DNA from: Billgrantia montanilacus
GTDB taxonomy: Bacteria > Pseudomonadota > Gammaproteobacteria > Pseudomonadales > Halomonadaceae
DNA: 64,000 nucleotides
Direction: 5' to 3'
Assembly: GCF_003336675.1 (NCBI RefSeq)
Contig: NZ_QPII01000004.1
Coordinates: forward strand, 62,001-126,000
Position 1 is the stretch's first letter, and each line of letters starts with the position of its first letter. Below are positions 45,468 through 55,102 of this stretch, piece by piece. A program made the translations under genes and the position numbers. The notes under the pieces are model-generated. The model saw only the letters and a program-made list of their open reading frames with translations. It ran no database searches and was not told the DNA's origin.

Positions 45468-45779
45468 TCAGGACGGGTAATCTTCCTTGTACAACTCGGC
45501 CTTGGCGTCACGCATTACGTCTTCACAGGCCGCTTGCTGGGCGAGCTGGGTCAGCAGGCCCTGGGTGACTTCGAAGCCTTTCCCCAGGCAGGTATCGATA
45601 TCCTGGCGGCTTACATGGGGGGTAACGCTGCAGTCGATCTTGATCGTCCTTCCGCTGCCATCCAGCTTGTCGGCAAGCTGCCGCAAACGCCACGCGATGC
45701 GCTCTTTCCAGCTTGACGCTTCTTCCACGCCTTCAAATACGCTAAACGTGCATTGCCACTCAGGTTTATAAATTTTCAT
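45468..45779 (-). CDS. Hypothetical protein, 103 residues
   Basis: A soluble protein starting MKIYKPEWQCTFSVFEGVEE. It has four cysteines spread along the chain (including IDCSVTP and AACEDVM) and a helical C-terminal half. I do not recognise a family. A strong GGAGG ribosome site seven bases before the ATG and its own terminator support it as a real gene. Confidence 0.7.
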   Translation of the reverse strand: MKIYKPEWQCTFSVFEGVEEASSWKERIAWRLRQLADKLDGSGRTIKIDCSVTPHVSRQDIDTCLGKGFEVTQGLLTQLAQQAACEDVMRDAKAELYKEDYPS

Positions 45780-45891
45780 ATGAAACCTCCGGGCTGGCTT
45801 GGAATAGTGGTCGATCGTGTTTGCTGCTCCGCATGAGAAAGATAGTACGGTGTCACTATATACCCTTTAAGCCGTCATGAAAGTGCAAAGA

Positions 45892-45924
45892 CTCGGAAAC
45901 ACCACCAAGGTGGCAGTTTCCGAG
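45892..45924. repeat. Hairpin between two small hypothetical genes
   Basis: CTCGGAAAC and GTTTCCGAG form a perfect nine-base stem, with an inner CCACC/GGTGG stem. There is no T-run, but the position after the 46016 gene suggests a transcript end. Confidence 0.45.
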
Positions 45925-46015
45925 CACGGCCTGTGGTCGCGACTGAGGCATGCCGTCACCTGACGGCGCGGCCATGGCACGAGTGAAAGGACGAGCGGGA
46001 GGGTGTGTTGAAGTG

Positions 46016-46189
46016 CTAGTGAGAGAGGCGGTCGGAAGAATCCTGAACGGGAGCCGGGCGGTTGTCACGCAGGCTGGACAGGTAATCGGCGACGGCGTCT
46101 GAGGCGGTGCGCTGCAGTTGAGCCTGGCTGGACCAGAATTGCAGTACTTCGCTGTCGGTAGCGCAAGATTGTTGCGATGCAGTATTCAT
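46016..46189 (-). CDS. Small hypothetical protein, 57 residues
   Basis: A short protein starting MNTASQQSCATDSEVLQFW and continuing through an amphipathic helix (ADYLSSLRDNR). The ATG at 46189 is eight bases after an AGGAGG site, while the ATG at 46195 is too close. Family unknown. It is convergent with nothing and divergent from the AsmA gene. Confidence 0.55.
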   Translation of the reverse strand: MNTASQQSCATDSEVLQFWSSQAQLQRTASDAVADYLSSLRDNRPAPVQDSSDRLSH

Positions 46190-46386
46190 ATTCATGCCCT
46201 CCTGAAGGGTCTTCACGAACCAGCGTAGGCCCATTTCTGCTGCGATGCAGCATTCTTTTTGTAACTGGACCCTCGATCTTCGTCCCTGGCCCGGAGCAGT
46301 GACGGGCATACGACAGGGTGGGGAGCCGCTTGGCCCGGCAGGGAGGCGCCGGTGTACCCGGTTGGACTGATCGCGCTTCTCTGTCC

Positions 46387-49300
46387 ATGGTTATGAGTAT
46401 TGGCAGGGCCAGGGACGGAAATGTGAACAGGGCAGCTCGAATAACCGGCATCGCTCTTGTAGGCGTGCTGCTGATTCTGGTGATGGCAGGGGGCCTGCTG
46501 CTGGAGTCGGCGTGGATGCGCGTATGGCTGGAGCGACAGGCCAGCCAGCAGCTCGGTCGTGAGGTTGAAATCGACGACCATAGCATCGGCTGGGGCACGC
46601 CCGTGACGCTGCAACTCGAAGAAGTGCGCATTGCCAACGCCGAATGGGCCGAGGCGGAACCATTGGCGCGCATGTACGAGCTTTCGATCACTCTCAACGT
46701 CCGTGCCTTGCTGCAAGGCCGACTGGAACTGGACAGCATCGTCATCGACCAGCCTGTCCTGCACCTGATTCGCCGAGAGGATGGTTCCAGCAACTGGGAG
46801 GGAATGTTCGATGATAATGAACCGAAGCAGGAGCAGGACGACGATGACGAGCCCCTGTGGCCCGATGCGTTCAATATCGAAGAGGGGCATCTGGTCTACC
46901 GCGATGCGGCCCTGGATCTCCAACTGGACGCCGTCTTCCAGACGCCGGGAGCAGACACGACGGATGGGCTGAGCCTGGAGGTCTGGGGCGATGGGCGCTA
47001 CCGGGAAGACGACCTGGAGTATCAGGGTCTGGTCCATTACCTGCAATCCGAGAATTTCCTTCATGTGGAGGCGATGGATGGGCGGATCGGCAACGATCTC
47101 ATCTCCGGCGCGTTTAAGCTGGATCTCGACCCGGATGTGCGCTCCCTCGAGGCGCGGCTCGATATGCTCGAACTGGACCTGGAGCGCTGGGTCGTTGATA
47201 TGGATATCCCCTTCCCCGGCCCTGAATGGGAGCAGGAGCTGGCTGCGCTGCTGGCGGCGCTGGAGACCTACGAAGCCGATCTGGATATTGCCGCGGAGGA
47301 GCTACGCTACGGCGATCAGGTTCTACATGACCTGATTCTTCAGGGCAGGGTCGGTGAGGGCAGTGTCATCATCGACCGCCTTCAGGCGCTGCAGCGGGTG
47401 GCGGATGAAGCATCGCCCCGGGCGCTCGACGCAGAAGGGAGCATCGAGCTGCGTGAGGAACGCCCCGTGGCGGCAGTGGCGGCGAGGTTCGAGCACTTCG
47501 ACCTGACCGCGGCCCTGGCCCCGCTGGGGCTGGGCGAGGTAGGCATCGTCGATGGCCGACTCAATGCCCTGCTGCGCGAAGGGGCGCTGCTGTTCGAGGA
47601 TACCGCCATCGACTATCGCGTACCGCCCTGGGAGCTGGCGCTTTCGCTACGTGCCGAGTCGCGCGAGGTCGACCACAGCGCCAGGCCGGCGGTGCGACTG
47701 GTCGGTGACGGCGCCTATGAGGGGCAGTCGGTTGAGTACGACCTGACGGTGGGGCCGGTCGATCTGGTCGAGGAGGACGCCAGCTACCCACTCATCGGCG
47801 AGGTGAGTACGGGTGACACCCTGTTGCAGATGGAGGGGCAACTGGTGCGCCCCTTCGAGTTCGAGGCCATTGAAGGCGACGCTCGCCTGGTGGGGCCCAC
47901 CCCCGAGGAGTTCTTCGCGCTGTTCGGGGTCGACCTGCCGACGCTGCCTCCCTACTGGCTTGAAGCCTTCCTGCGCTACAGCGATAACGTGCTGAGTCTC
48001 GACGAGGCGCAGGGGCGCATCGATGAACTTCACTTGACGGGGGACCTGATGGTGGATTTCGGGCGTGACGTGCCGCATATCGCGACCCGGATCCACACCG
48101 AGGAGCTGGACCTCGATCGCTGGGAAGCATTGGGCGAGAGCAGGGGTGACGCCTCTATTTGGGATGAACTGGGCCCGGGGCATGACTGGGACCGAGACCT
48201 GGCAGAGGCGCTGCAGGGACTGGACGACTATGACGCCGAGTTCGACCTGACATTCGACCGGCTGCGCTATGCAGACCTGGTCCTGCAGGAGGTGGCGCTG
48301 GAAGGGCAGGTCGATGGGCCGCGGCTGACCATTGCACACCTTCATGCGCTTCAGGAAGAGGCCGGGGGGCAGCAAGGGGCACTGACCCTGGAGGGCTGGG
48401 CCGAAAAACGCGAACAGCGGCTGGCGGCGAGCCTCTCCGCTCAGCTCGATCAGGTCAATCTCGGCATGGCACTGGCTCCGCTGGACCTGGGTGACGTCGG
48501 CTTCCTGTCCGGCCGCCTCAACGTGGCGGTGGTAGAGGGCGGACTCCTGTTCGAGGATACCGCGCTGGACTACCACGCCCCGCAGTGGGACCTGGCCCTT
48601 TCCCTGCGGGCCAACTCGGTGGAAGGCACCGACACACCTGGCGTGCACCTGGTCGGCGATGGCAGCTATGAGCAGGAGCCGTTTGCCTACGATGTGGTCG
48701 TGGGGGCGCTGCTGGGTCTGGCCGTCGAAGAGACGTCTTATCCGGTGACCGGTGAGCTGAGTGCCGGAGACACCCGGCTGTACATCAACGGCCGCGTGGT
48801 CCGCCCCTTCGCACTGGAATCGCTGGAGGGCGATGCCCGGCTCGAAGGCCCCACTCCGGCGGAGCTGACCGAGCTCACCGGCATCAACCTGCCGGACCTG
48901 CCGCCCTATGAGGTCGCCGGCTACCTGCGCTACAGCGACGGTCTCCTGAACCTGGATGGGCTGGAGGGCAGCGTCGGGGACAGCGACGTGGCCGGTGATG
49001 TGCGGCTGCGCTTGGGTGAGCGGAATCAGGTGTGGGCCACCCTGACCTCTGAGTGGGTCGATGTCGATAAGCTGCTGGGCATCGAGCCGGAAAACGGGCC
49101 GGATGAAGCGGCATCTTCCGAACAGGAATCCTGGATCGAGGACGTAGATCGCCACCAGAAGATATTTTCTGATCATGTCTGGGATCTGGAGGCGCTACGC
49201 AATACCGACGTCGTGCTGGACTATCAGGCTGCGGAGGTTCATTCCCGGTATGCACCGCTCAACGACCTGAGTCTCGACCTCGAGCTGGAGCAGGGGGTGA

Positions 49301-50040
49301 TGACCGTCTCGCCGCTGCGGGTAGGGCTCGGCGGGGGACAGGTCTATGCCGCTTGGGTATTGGACGCGCATCAGGAGACCATCGTGGGTGAGCTGCAGAT
49401 GGAGATCTCTCAGGTGAATCTCGCTGCACTGCTGGACGAGGCAGGGCTTCCCGATGTGGCCGAAGACTCCCTTGGCATTATTGGCGGGCACGGGGAATTC
49501 GATTTTCGCGGCCGCTCGATGGCCGAACTCATGGCCGGGCTCGACGGCGAGCTCGAGCTGGCCATGTCTGAGGGCTGGATGGACATCATCGCCGCGGAGC
49601 TAATGCCCCTGAATGTCGCCAACGCCCTGGTGGAGGCGCTCTCCGGGGAAGATGCGCAGGTGCGCCTGGAATGCAGTTACGTTCACCTGAAGGCAGACGA
49701 TGGCCTGGCCACCCTGGACAACTTCTTCATGGCCACCGAGATTGCTCACTTCATCGGCGCGGGGGCAATCAACCTGGCCACAGAAGAGCTGGACATGGCA
49801 TTTGAAGGCCACAATCGGGAGGTCACCCTGTTTACGGCCAATACCCCGGTCAAGCTCGAAGGACCGCTGAGCGATATGAGTGTGGAAGTCGTGACCCCTG
49901 AACTGCTGGGACGAGGCGTGCTATCAGCGCTTGGTGCCCTGGTCGCCCCGCCGCTGGCGATCCTGCCCTGGATCGATCCCGGCGGCGGTGACGACGTGGG
50001 GATGGGCTGTGACGAGGCATTGAGACAATACCATGAGTGA
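46387..50040 (+). CDS. Giant AsmA-family protein
   Basis: A protein of about 1217 residues. One N-terminal membrane anchor (ITGIALVGVLLILVMAGGLL) is followed by the AsmA N-domain (VEIDDHSIGWGTPVTLQLEE). The long middle is made of two internally similar blocks, each with VVEGGLLFEDTALDYHAPQW- or LREGALLFEDTAIDYRVPPW-like segments. The C-terminal AsmA_2 domain follows (FDFRGRSMAELMAGLDGELE). AsmA-like proteins are bridge-type lipid carriers between inner and outer membrane. The start may be ATG 46387 or GTG 46423. Confidence 0.85.
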   Translation: MVMSIGRARDGNVNRAARITGIALVGVLLILVMAGGLLLESAWMRVWLERQASQQLGREVEIDDHSIGWGTPVTLQLEEVRIANAEWAEAEPLARMYELSITLNVRALLQGRLELDSIVIDQPVLHLIRREDGSSNWEGMFDDNEPKQEQDDDDEPLWPDAFNIEEGHLVYRDAALDLQLDAVFQTPGADTTDGLSLEVWGDGRYREDDLEYQGLVHYLQSENFLHVEAMDGRIGNDLISGAFKLDLDPDVRSLEARLDMLELDLERWVVDMDIPFPGPEWEQELAALLAALETYEADLDIAAEELRYGDQVLHDLILQGRVGEGSVIIDRLQALQRVADEASPRALDAEGSIELREERPVAAVAARFEHFDLTAALAPLGLGEVGIVDGRLNALLREGALLFEDTAIDYRVPPWELALSLRAESREVDHSARPAVRLVGDGAYEGQSVEYDLTVGPVDLVEEDASYPLIGEVSTGDTLLQMEGQLVRPFEFEAIEGDARLVGPTPEEFFALFGVDLPTLPPYWLEAFLRYSDNVLSLDEAQGRIDELHLTGDLMVDFGRDVPHIATRIHTEELDLDRWEALGESRGDASIWDELGPGHDWDRDLAEALQGLDDYDAEFDLTFDRLRYADLVLQEVALEGQVDGPRLTIAHLHALQEEAGGQQGALTLEGWAEKREQRLAASLSAQLDQVNLGMALAPLDLGDVGFLSGRLNVAVVEGGLLFEDTALDYHAPQWDLALSLRANSVEGTDTPGVHLVGDGSYEQEPFAYDVVVGALLGLAVEETSYPVTGELSAGDTRLYINGRVVRPFALESLEGDARLEGPTPAELTELTGINLPDLPPYEVAGYLRYSDGLLNLDGLEGSVGDSDVAGDVRLRLGERNQVWATLTSEWVDVDKLLGIEPENGPDEAASSEQESWIEDVDRHQKIFSDHVWDLEALRNTDVVLDYQAAEVHSRYAPLNDLSLDLELEQGVMTVSPLRVGLGGGQVYAAWVLDAHQETIVGELQMEISQVNLAALLDEAGLPDVAEDSLGIIGGHGEFDFRGRSMAELMAGLDGELELAMSEGWMDIIAAELMPLNVANALVEALSGEDAQVRLECSYVHLKADDGLATLDNFFMATEIAHFIGAGAINLATEELDMAFEGHNREVTLFTANTPVKLEGPLSDMSVEVVTPELLGRGVLSALGALVAPPLAILPWIDPGGGDDVGMGCDEALRQYHE

Positions 50041-50054
50041 CTGGTGGGCCTGCC

Positions 50055-51053
50055 TCAGAGGCGCACCAGCATCTTGCCCTTGTTGGCCCCGTCAAAGAGC
50101 TTGAGGAAGGCATCGGGTGTACGTTCCAGGCCTTCTTCGACGGTTTCCTCGTAATCGATCTCACCCTTGGCAACCAGCGGGCCGACCTCTTCAAGGAAGT
50201 GAGGATACTCGGTCCAGTGATCGAAGATGATGAAGCCCTGCATCCTGGCACGACGGATCAGGATCATGGCGAGGTTGCCGGGCGCGGAACTGGGTTTCTC
50301 GGCATTGTAGTCGGCGATCAGTCCGCATACCGCGATGCGAGCCCCCACGCGCAGGTTGTCCAGCGCCGCTTCAAGACAGGTGCCGCCGACGTTCTCGTAA
50401 TAGACGTCGAAGCCGGTAGGGCAGGCCTCCTTCAGGTCGGCGCTCAGCTGCTGCGCATCCTTGCCACGATAGCTGACGGCCGTGATGCCGATGGACTCCA
50501 GCCAGGCGAGCTTTTCAGGCGCCCCGGCGATACCGACCACGGTGCCGCCCCTGGCCTTGGCCAGCTGGACCGCCAGCGAGCCCACCGCGCCGCTGGCGGC
50601 GCTGACGAGGACGTTGTCGCCTTCGCGAATCCTGGCGATATGGTTGAGGCCGGTCCAGGCGGTCATGCCCGGCATGCCGAGAACGCCAAGGTATGCTTCC
50701 TCGGGTACCTCGATCTCCGGCAGGGGCTCCAGGATATCGGCCTTGAGCTGGGCAATGTCGCGCCAGCCGGCCATGTGACGCACCTTGTCGCCCACCTTGA
50801 AGCGCGAATCCCGCGATTCGATCACTTCGCCAATCGCCGCTCCTTCGAGTGGTTCATTGAGCTTGAACGGGTCGACATAGGTCTTTACGCCGCTCATTCG
50901 GCCGCGCATGTAGGGGTCCACCGAGAGCCAGGTATTGCGGATTCTCACTTCGCCATCCGTGACCTCCGGCAGCTCGGTGCTGTGCAGCTCGAACAGCTCG
51001 CGTTGCGGCGTGCCTTGGGGGTAGTCGGTGATGGTGAAATAGCGTGACTGCAT
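50055..51053 (-). CDS. CurA-like NADP-dependent oxidoreductase
   Basis: A 332-residue zinc-free medium-chain reductase of the CurA/leukotriene B4 dehydrogenase group, which reduces double bonds of alpha,beta-unsaturated ketones with NADPH. Family blocks are LSVDPYMRGRMS (about residues 42-53), PGMTAWTGLNHI and the nucleotide-binding VSAASGAVGSLAVQLAKARG. The ATG at 51053 has AAGGAG eight bases upstream. The gene converges with the AsmA gene at a 14-base gap. Confidence 0.89.
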   Translation of the reverse strand: MQSRYFTITDYPQGTPQRELFELHSTELPEVTDGEVRIRNTWLSVDPYMRGRMSGVKTYVDPFKLNEPLEGAAIGEVIESRDSRFKVGDKVRHMAGWRDIAQLKADILEPLPEIEVPEEAYLGVLGMPGMTAWTGLNHIARIREGDNVLVSAASGAVGSLAVQLAKARGGTVVGIAGAPEKLAWLESIGITAVSYRGKDAQQLSADLKEACPTGFDVYYENVGGTCLEAALDNLRVGARIAVCGLIADYNAEKPSSAPGNLAMILIRRARMQGFIIFDHWTEYPHFLEEVGPLVAKGEIDYEETVEEGLERTPDAFLKLFDGANKGKMLVRL

Positions 51054-51182
51054 GGGCGTGCTCCTTCGCATGATCTGGCGGTGGCGCTGCAATCTCTTTG
51101 CAGTGCAGCCAGTCTAGATAGCTGGATGGGATCTGGCTAACTCGGCATCCGTTATTTCAGCGCTACTATTTCAGCACCACTA

Positions 51183-52055
51183 CTATTTCAGCGTCACTTG
51201 GCCAAGGGCGCGGGTCAGGCGCTCAAGCACATTGCCGCTATGGCGCCAGAAATGCCAGTAGAGCGGCACCGAAAGCGATTCACCCGGTGCGATGCTGGCC
51301 AGCCTGCCCTCCGCCACCAGCGCATCCGCCTGCATCATCTGCGGGATCATGCCGTATCCCATGCCGGCGAGGGCCAGCCGCACGAAGCCCTCCGAAGAGG
51401 GGCACAGGTGATAGGGAAAGCTGCCGTGATAGCCGCACTGGGCAAGGAAGCGATGCTGCAACTGATCGTGAGGGCCGAAGACGATGGCGGGAGCCTGGCG
51501 GAAGGCGTCGATGGAAGGGCCATGGGGGAAGTGGCGAGCGATATAGTCCGGGGTGGCCAGGGGTTGATAGGCCATCTCGCCCAGGGGTACGCAGCGGGCC
51601 CCGGCGATGGGCTGGGGGCTGGCACAGAGGCAGGCGGCGACGTCGCCGTCACGCAGCCGCTTGAGCCCCACGTCCTGGTCTTCGACCACCAGATCCAGCA
51701 GCAGCCCTTCTGCGCGACACAGTTCACCCACGGCGTCAGCCCACCAGGTCACCAGGCTGTCGGCGTTGATAGCGATACGCAGCCTTGGAGCGGACTCCCC
51801 CAGGGTGGGCAGGGTGGTGCGCAGGTCCCGTTCGAGCAGTTGCACCTGTTGGTAGTGATTGAGCAACCGCTGGCCGGCGGGGGTGGGGTGCAGCTCGGGG
51901 TGTCGGATCAGCACCGGCTGCCCCAGACGCACTTCCAGCGACTTGATGCGCTGGGAAACCGCCGACTGGGAGAGTCCCAGGGCGTCGCCGGCGCGCTCGA
52001 ATCCCCCGCATTCGATGACTGTGGCCAGGGCGTGAAGGAGCTTGTAGTCCAGCAT
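51183..52055 (-). CDS. argP: LysR-family regulator ArgP
   Basis: A 290-residue LysR regulator. The N-terminal HTH (FERAGDALGLSQSAVSQRIKSLE) and the opening MLDYKLLHALATVIECGGFE match ArgP/IciA, which activates the lysine/arginine exporter gene. The effector domain has typical LysR blocks. It is divergent from a LysE/ArgO gene at 52185, the classic arrangement, so ArgP control of that gene is a firm inference. Confidence 0.9.
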   Translation of the reverse strand: MLDYKLLHALATVIECGGFERAGDALGLSQSAVSQRIKSLEVRLGQPVLIRHPELHPTPAGQRLLNHYQQVQLLERDLRTTLPTLGESAPRLRIAINADSLVTWWADAVGELCRAEGLLLDLVVEDQDVGLKRLRDGDVAACLCASPQPIAGARCVPLGEMAYQPLATPDYIARHFPHGPSIDAFRQAPAIVFGPHDQLQHRFLAQCGYHGSFPYHLCPSSEGFVRLALAGMGYGMIPQMMQADALVAEGRLASIAPGESLSVPLYWHFWRHSGNVLERLTRALGQVTLK

Positions 52056-52184
52056 GCGACCCCCGGTATCAATGACGTGATATTAGAATAACTGATGCAT
52101 CATTAGCAGTATGATTTTTCAGTATACCGCTCCACCCTTATGCTTGCCGCATTCAATAGCGAATCTCTGAAGGAGGGGCAAGCG

Positions 52185-52790
52185 ATGCTGGAGAGCTATC
52201 TCACCGGCCTGGTGGTGTGCGGCGGGATCATCATCGCCATCGGGGCACAGAACGCCTATGTGCTGGGCCTGGCCGTCAGGCGTGAACACCACTGGTGGTC
52301 GGCCGGGCTCTGCATGGGTACCGATGTGGTGCTTCTGACGGCCGGCATGTTCGGTGTCAGTGCGATTCTATTGACCATGCCGAACGCCATGGAAGCGATG
52401 CGCTGGATGGGGGTGGCGTTTCTGTCCTGGCTCGCCGCTCAGGCGTTCTATCGGGCCACTACCGGGCGACAGGCGCTGACGGCATCGAAGGCGGGTGGGC
52501 GCAGCTTGAAACATGTGCTGTTCGCCACCTTGGCGGTGACGGTTCTCAACCCACAGGTCTACCTGGATACCCTGCTGCTGATTCCCGCCATCGGCGCCCA
52601 GCAGGAGAGCGCGACGACCTTTGTGGCCGGCGCCAGCACCGCCTCGATCCTGTGGTTCAGCCTGCTGGCCTGGGGCGGAGCGCTGCTGTCGCCGTGGCTC
52701 TCCCGCCCCCTGGCCTGGCGCCTGATCGATGGCGCAATCGGCCTGATGATGGCGTCGGTGGCGCTCCACCTGGCCCGCAATGGGATGTAG
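52185..52790 (+). CDS. argO: LysE/ArgO-type amino acid exporter
   Basis: A 201-residue inner-membrane exporter for arginine or lysine. It begins MLESYLTGLVVCGGIIIAIG followed by AQNAYVLGLAVRREH, the ArgO/LysE signature. Five or six hydrophobic segments and TVLNPQVYLDTLLLIPAIGA are as expected. The ATG at 52185 has GGAGGGG upstream. It is divergent from argP. Confidence 0.9.
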   Translation: MLESYLTGLVVCGGIIIAIGAQNAYVLGLAVRREHHWWSAGLCMGTDVVLLTAGMFGVSAILLTMPNAMEAMRWMGVAFLSWLAAQAFYRATTGRQALTASKAGGRSLKHVLFATLAVTVLNPQVYLDTLLLIPAIGAQQESATTFVAGASTASILWFSLLAWGGALLSPWLSRPLAWRLIDGAIGLMMASVALHLARNGM

Positions 52791-52795
52791 AGATC

Positions 52796-53152
52796 TCAGT
52801 TGGGTACTGCTTCGTGCCATGCTTCGTGACCGCAGCTCAGGCAATGGTAGAACGCTTCGAACCCGGTATCAGAGTCGACGGATTCACGCATTGTGCCCTT
52901 CTGGTAGGTGAACGAACGCAGTGAACAGACCGGACAGCGGGTCTCCTCATGGCGCGGCACAAGGGGTGGCGCCTTTTTCGGTAACGGGGTGGTGCTGGGC
53001 TGCGCTGGGGCCTCTGCCGCCACACGGTCGAGATCGGTGCCGAGCTTGGCTGCCAACTGGCGCGCCGCCTCGGCCTGCTCGTCACCTGCCAGCTTCGACA
53101 GCTTCCTGATCCCTTCCTTGACGGCCTCCAGCCGGGAGGTGATATCGGCCAT
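52796..53152 (-). CDS. Hypothetical zinc-ribbon protein
   Basis: A 118-residue protein. The N-terminal half is helical (ADITSRLEAVKEGIRKLSKL). The C-terminal half is a four-cysteine zinc ribbon: RCPVCSLRSF and, about 30 residues later, HCLSCGHEAW, resembling the ribbon of TFIIS-like and phage proteins. Function unknown; nucleic-acid binding is possible. The start has AGGAGAG upstream. Confidence 0.72.
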   Translation of the reverse strand: MADITSRLEAVKEGIRKLSKLAGDEQAEAARQLAAKLGTDLDRVAAEAPAQPSTTPLPKKAPPLVPRHEETRCPVCSLRSFTYQKGTMRESVDSDTGFEAFYHCLSCGHEAWHEAVPN

Positions 53153-53408
53153 TGGCGCTCTCCTGCGAGTTGCTGAGACGTGTCACTTCGTTATATCAGC
53201 ATACCCCCATCGGTCGCGAGGAGCCTGTGAGACCGGGCGAAAGGAAGGTCGTTCTGGTCATGGGACGGTCGTTTGTTTTTTGCCGGTTGAGCGCTCGAGC
53301 GCTGGTGTGGCCCTAAAGTTTCTTCGGAATCGGCCGATAGAGTGAAACATGAGGGCAACACTTTCTATGCCCGTTATCTGTCACGAAGTTTATCTTGCGG
53401 TAGGGGTC

Positions 53409-54650
53409 ATGTCGAAAACGCTGGGAATCGCTATTGCGGCAGTATCGCTCGTTTATGCGCTCATCGGGCAAGCTCAGGGAGCCGAAACGCCCAGGCTGAT
53501 GCTCAACGGCTTTGGCACGCTGGGCATCGTCCACTCCGATGAAGATCGGGCGGACTTCACCTCGAATATCCTGGTTCCCAGAGGCGCTGGCCACTCCAGT
53601 GACTGGAGTGCAGAAGTCGATAGTCGGCTTGGCCTGCAACTTACCGCCGAGCTTACGCCACGGGTTTCCAGCGTAGTGCAGGTGATAGCCGAGCAGCAGC
53701 ACAACGGTAAGTACATGCCGGAGCTAGAGTGGGCCAATGTCAGGTTTGACGTGACGCCGGATCTCAGCCTGCGTGCCGGCCGCATGGTGCAATCCACGTT
53801 CATGTCTTCGGAATTTCGCAAGGTCGGCTACGCCACCCCCTGGATCCGCCCCCCGCTGGAAGTGTACCGGATGATCCCGGTCACCAACTTCGATGGCTTT
53901 GATGCCAGCTACCGCTCACGCATCGGTGAGGTAACGCATACCTTGCGAGGCACCTATGGTCAGGCAGATGCCAAGTTCTCGGGCGGTGAGGCCAAAGCCC
54001 GCCAGGCTTGGGGAGTGTCCAGCACCCTGGAGTGGGGCGCCGCCTCGCTGTTTGGAAGCTACGGCGGTTCTCGCCTATCCATCGAGATGGCGGGCGTGGA
54101 TACCTTTTTCGATGCCTTCCGCCTGTACGGGCCCGAGGGTGATGCCATCGCCGACAGGTACGAGACGCACGATAAACGCTTCGATATATTCAGCCTCGGG
54201 GCCAGCTATGACCCCGGCGACTGGTTCGTGATGGGTGAATGGGCCCGTTCGAACAGCCGGTCGATTATCGGTGATCTACGTGGCTGGTATGTCACCGGTG
54301 GATATCGCATCGGAGCGGTCACGCCCTATATGACCGTGGCGCGGGCCAGCGTAACGAGCAACCTTTCGGACCCGGGGCTTTCACCGGAGTGGTGGTGGCA
54401 TCCCGAAGCACTCGAGGGGGCAGAAGCTCTAAACGAGGCATTAAATACCTGGCTACGCGCGTCAGCTCGGCAGAATACCCTCTCGCTGGGCGCGCGCTGG
54501 GATTTTGCCCCCAATATGGCCCTGACGGCTCAGTACGACCATATCGACATCGATGGCGGGTCCTGGGGAACACTGGTCAACCATCAGCCTGGCTATGAGC
54601 CTGGCGGAACGGTCAATCTATTCAGCCTCGCGCTGGACTTCGTGTTTTGA
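53409..54650 (+). CDS. Porin-like outer membrane beta-barrel protein
   Basis: A 413-residue exported barrel. The signal peptide ends near GQAQGAE (about residue 22). The mature part starts LMLNGFGTLGIVHSDEDRAD, alternates short strands and loops, and ends SLALDFVF with a terminal Phe, the outer-membrane insertion signal. RLGLQLTAELTPRVSSVVQV is a porin-like strand pair. Family not identified further. It is followed 11 bases later by a small periplasmic binding protein gene and a GGDEF-EAL gene. Confidence 0.75.
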   Translation: MSKTLGIAIAAVSLVYALIGQAQGAETPRLMLNGFGTLGIVHSDEDRADFTSNILVPRGAGHSSDWSAEVDSRLGLQLTAELTPRVSSVVQVIAEQQHNGKYMPELEWANVRFDVTPDLSLRAGRMVQSTFMSSEFRKVGYATPWIRPPLEVYRMIPVTNFDGFDASYRSRIGEVTHTLRGTYGQADAKFSGGEAKARQAWGVSSTLEWGAASLFGSYGGSRLSIEMAGVDTFFDAFRLYGPEGDAIADRYETHDKRFDIFSLGASYDPGDWFVMGEWARSNSRSIIGDLRGWYVTGGYRIGAVTPYMTVARASVTSNLSDPGLSPEWWWHPEALEGAEALNEALNTWLRASARQNTLSLGARWDFAPNMALTAQYDHIDIDGGSWGTLVNHQPGYEPGGTVNLFSLALDFVF

Positions 54651-54661
54651 GGGGGCGGCGA

Positions 54662-55102
54662 GTGCGAATACGACTGACGTCAAGCGTCCTGGGGCTGTTC
54701 CTGGCCCTTATCGTCGGCAGTGCCAGTGCCGAGGTGGTGGTGGTCGTCTCGGCACAGAACCCCACCGAGAGCCTGACGCGTGCCCAGCTCACCGACATCT
54801 ACCTGGGCAGGCTGAACCGCTTCCCCAGCGGTGAGTCGGTGACGCCTATCGACCAGCGGGAAGGCGCCACCGCGCATAGGCTATTTTATCGGGACTATCT
54901 TGGCCAGACCCCGGCGCAGATCAAGGCGCACTGGTCGAAGCTGATCTTCACCGGACGAGGGCAGCCGCCGCGTTCGGTCGCCGACGACAGCGCCATGGCG
55001 GATACCGTGGCGGCATCCCCCGATGCCCTTGGCTATCTCGACTCGACCTATCTCGACTCGGCCGAAGTGGGCGACCGCCTGCGGGTGGTGGTAATTGAAT
55101 AA
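54662..55102 (+). CDS. Single-domain PstS-like periplasmic binding protein
   Basis: A 146-residue exported protein (signal peptide ends near GSASAE, residue 23). The mature part, VVVSAQNPTESLTRAQLTDI and then YLGRLNRFPSGESVTPIDQR, matches the first lobe of phosphate-binding PstS-like proteins; the usual second lobe is absent. The GTG start follows a GA-rich ribosome site. It lies between a porin and a membrane GGDEF-EAL protein whose start overlaps its end, so it may pass a ligand signal to that enzyme. Confidence 0.78.
   Translation: MRIRLTSSVLGLFLALIVGSASAEVVVVVSAQNPTESLTRAQLTDIYLGRLNRFPSGESVTPIDQREGATAHRLFYRDYLGQTPAQIKAHWSKLIFTGRGQPPRSVADDSAMADTVAASPDALGYLDSTYLDSAEVGDRLRVVVIE

Noticed and set aside
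47647-49176. 509-codon frame antisense to the AsmA gene
   Set aside because: Long antisense frames are common in this base composition; the AsmA frame has an anchor and domain motifs.
53290-53303. Perfect 14-base palindrome AGCGCTCGAGCGCT
   Set aside because: It lies upstream of the porin gene and could be an operator, but it occurs once, is GC-rich, and has no supporting second copy.
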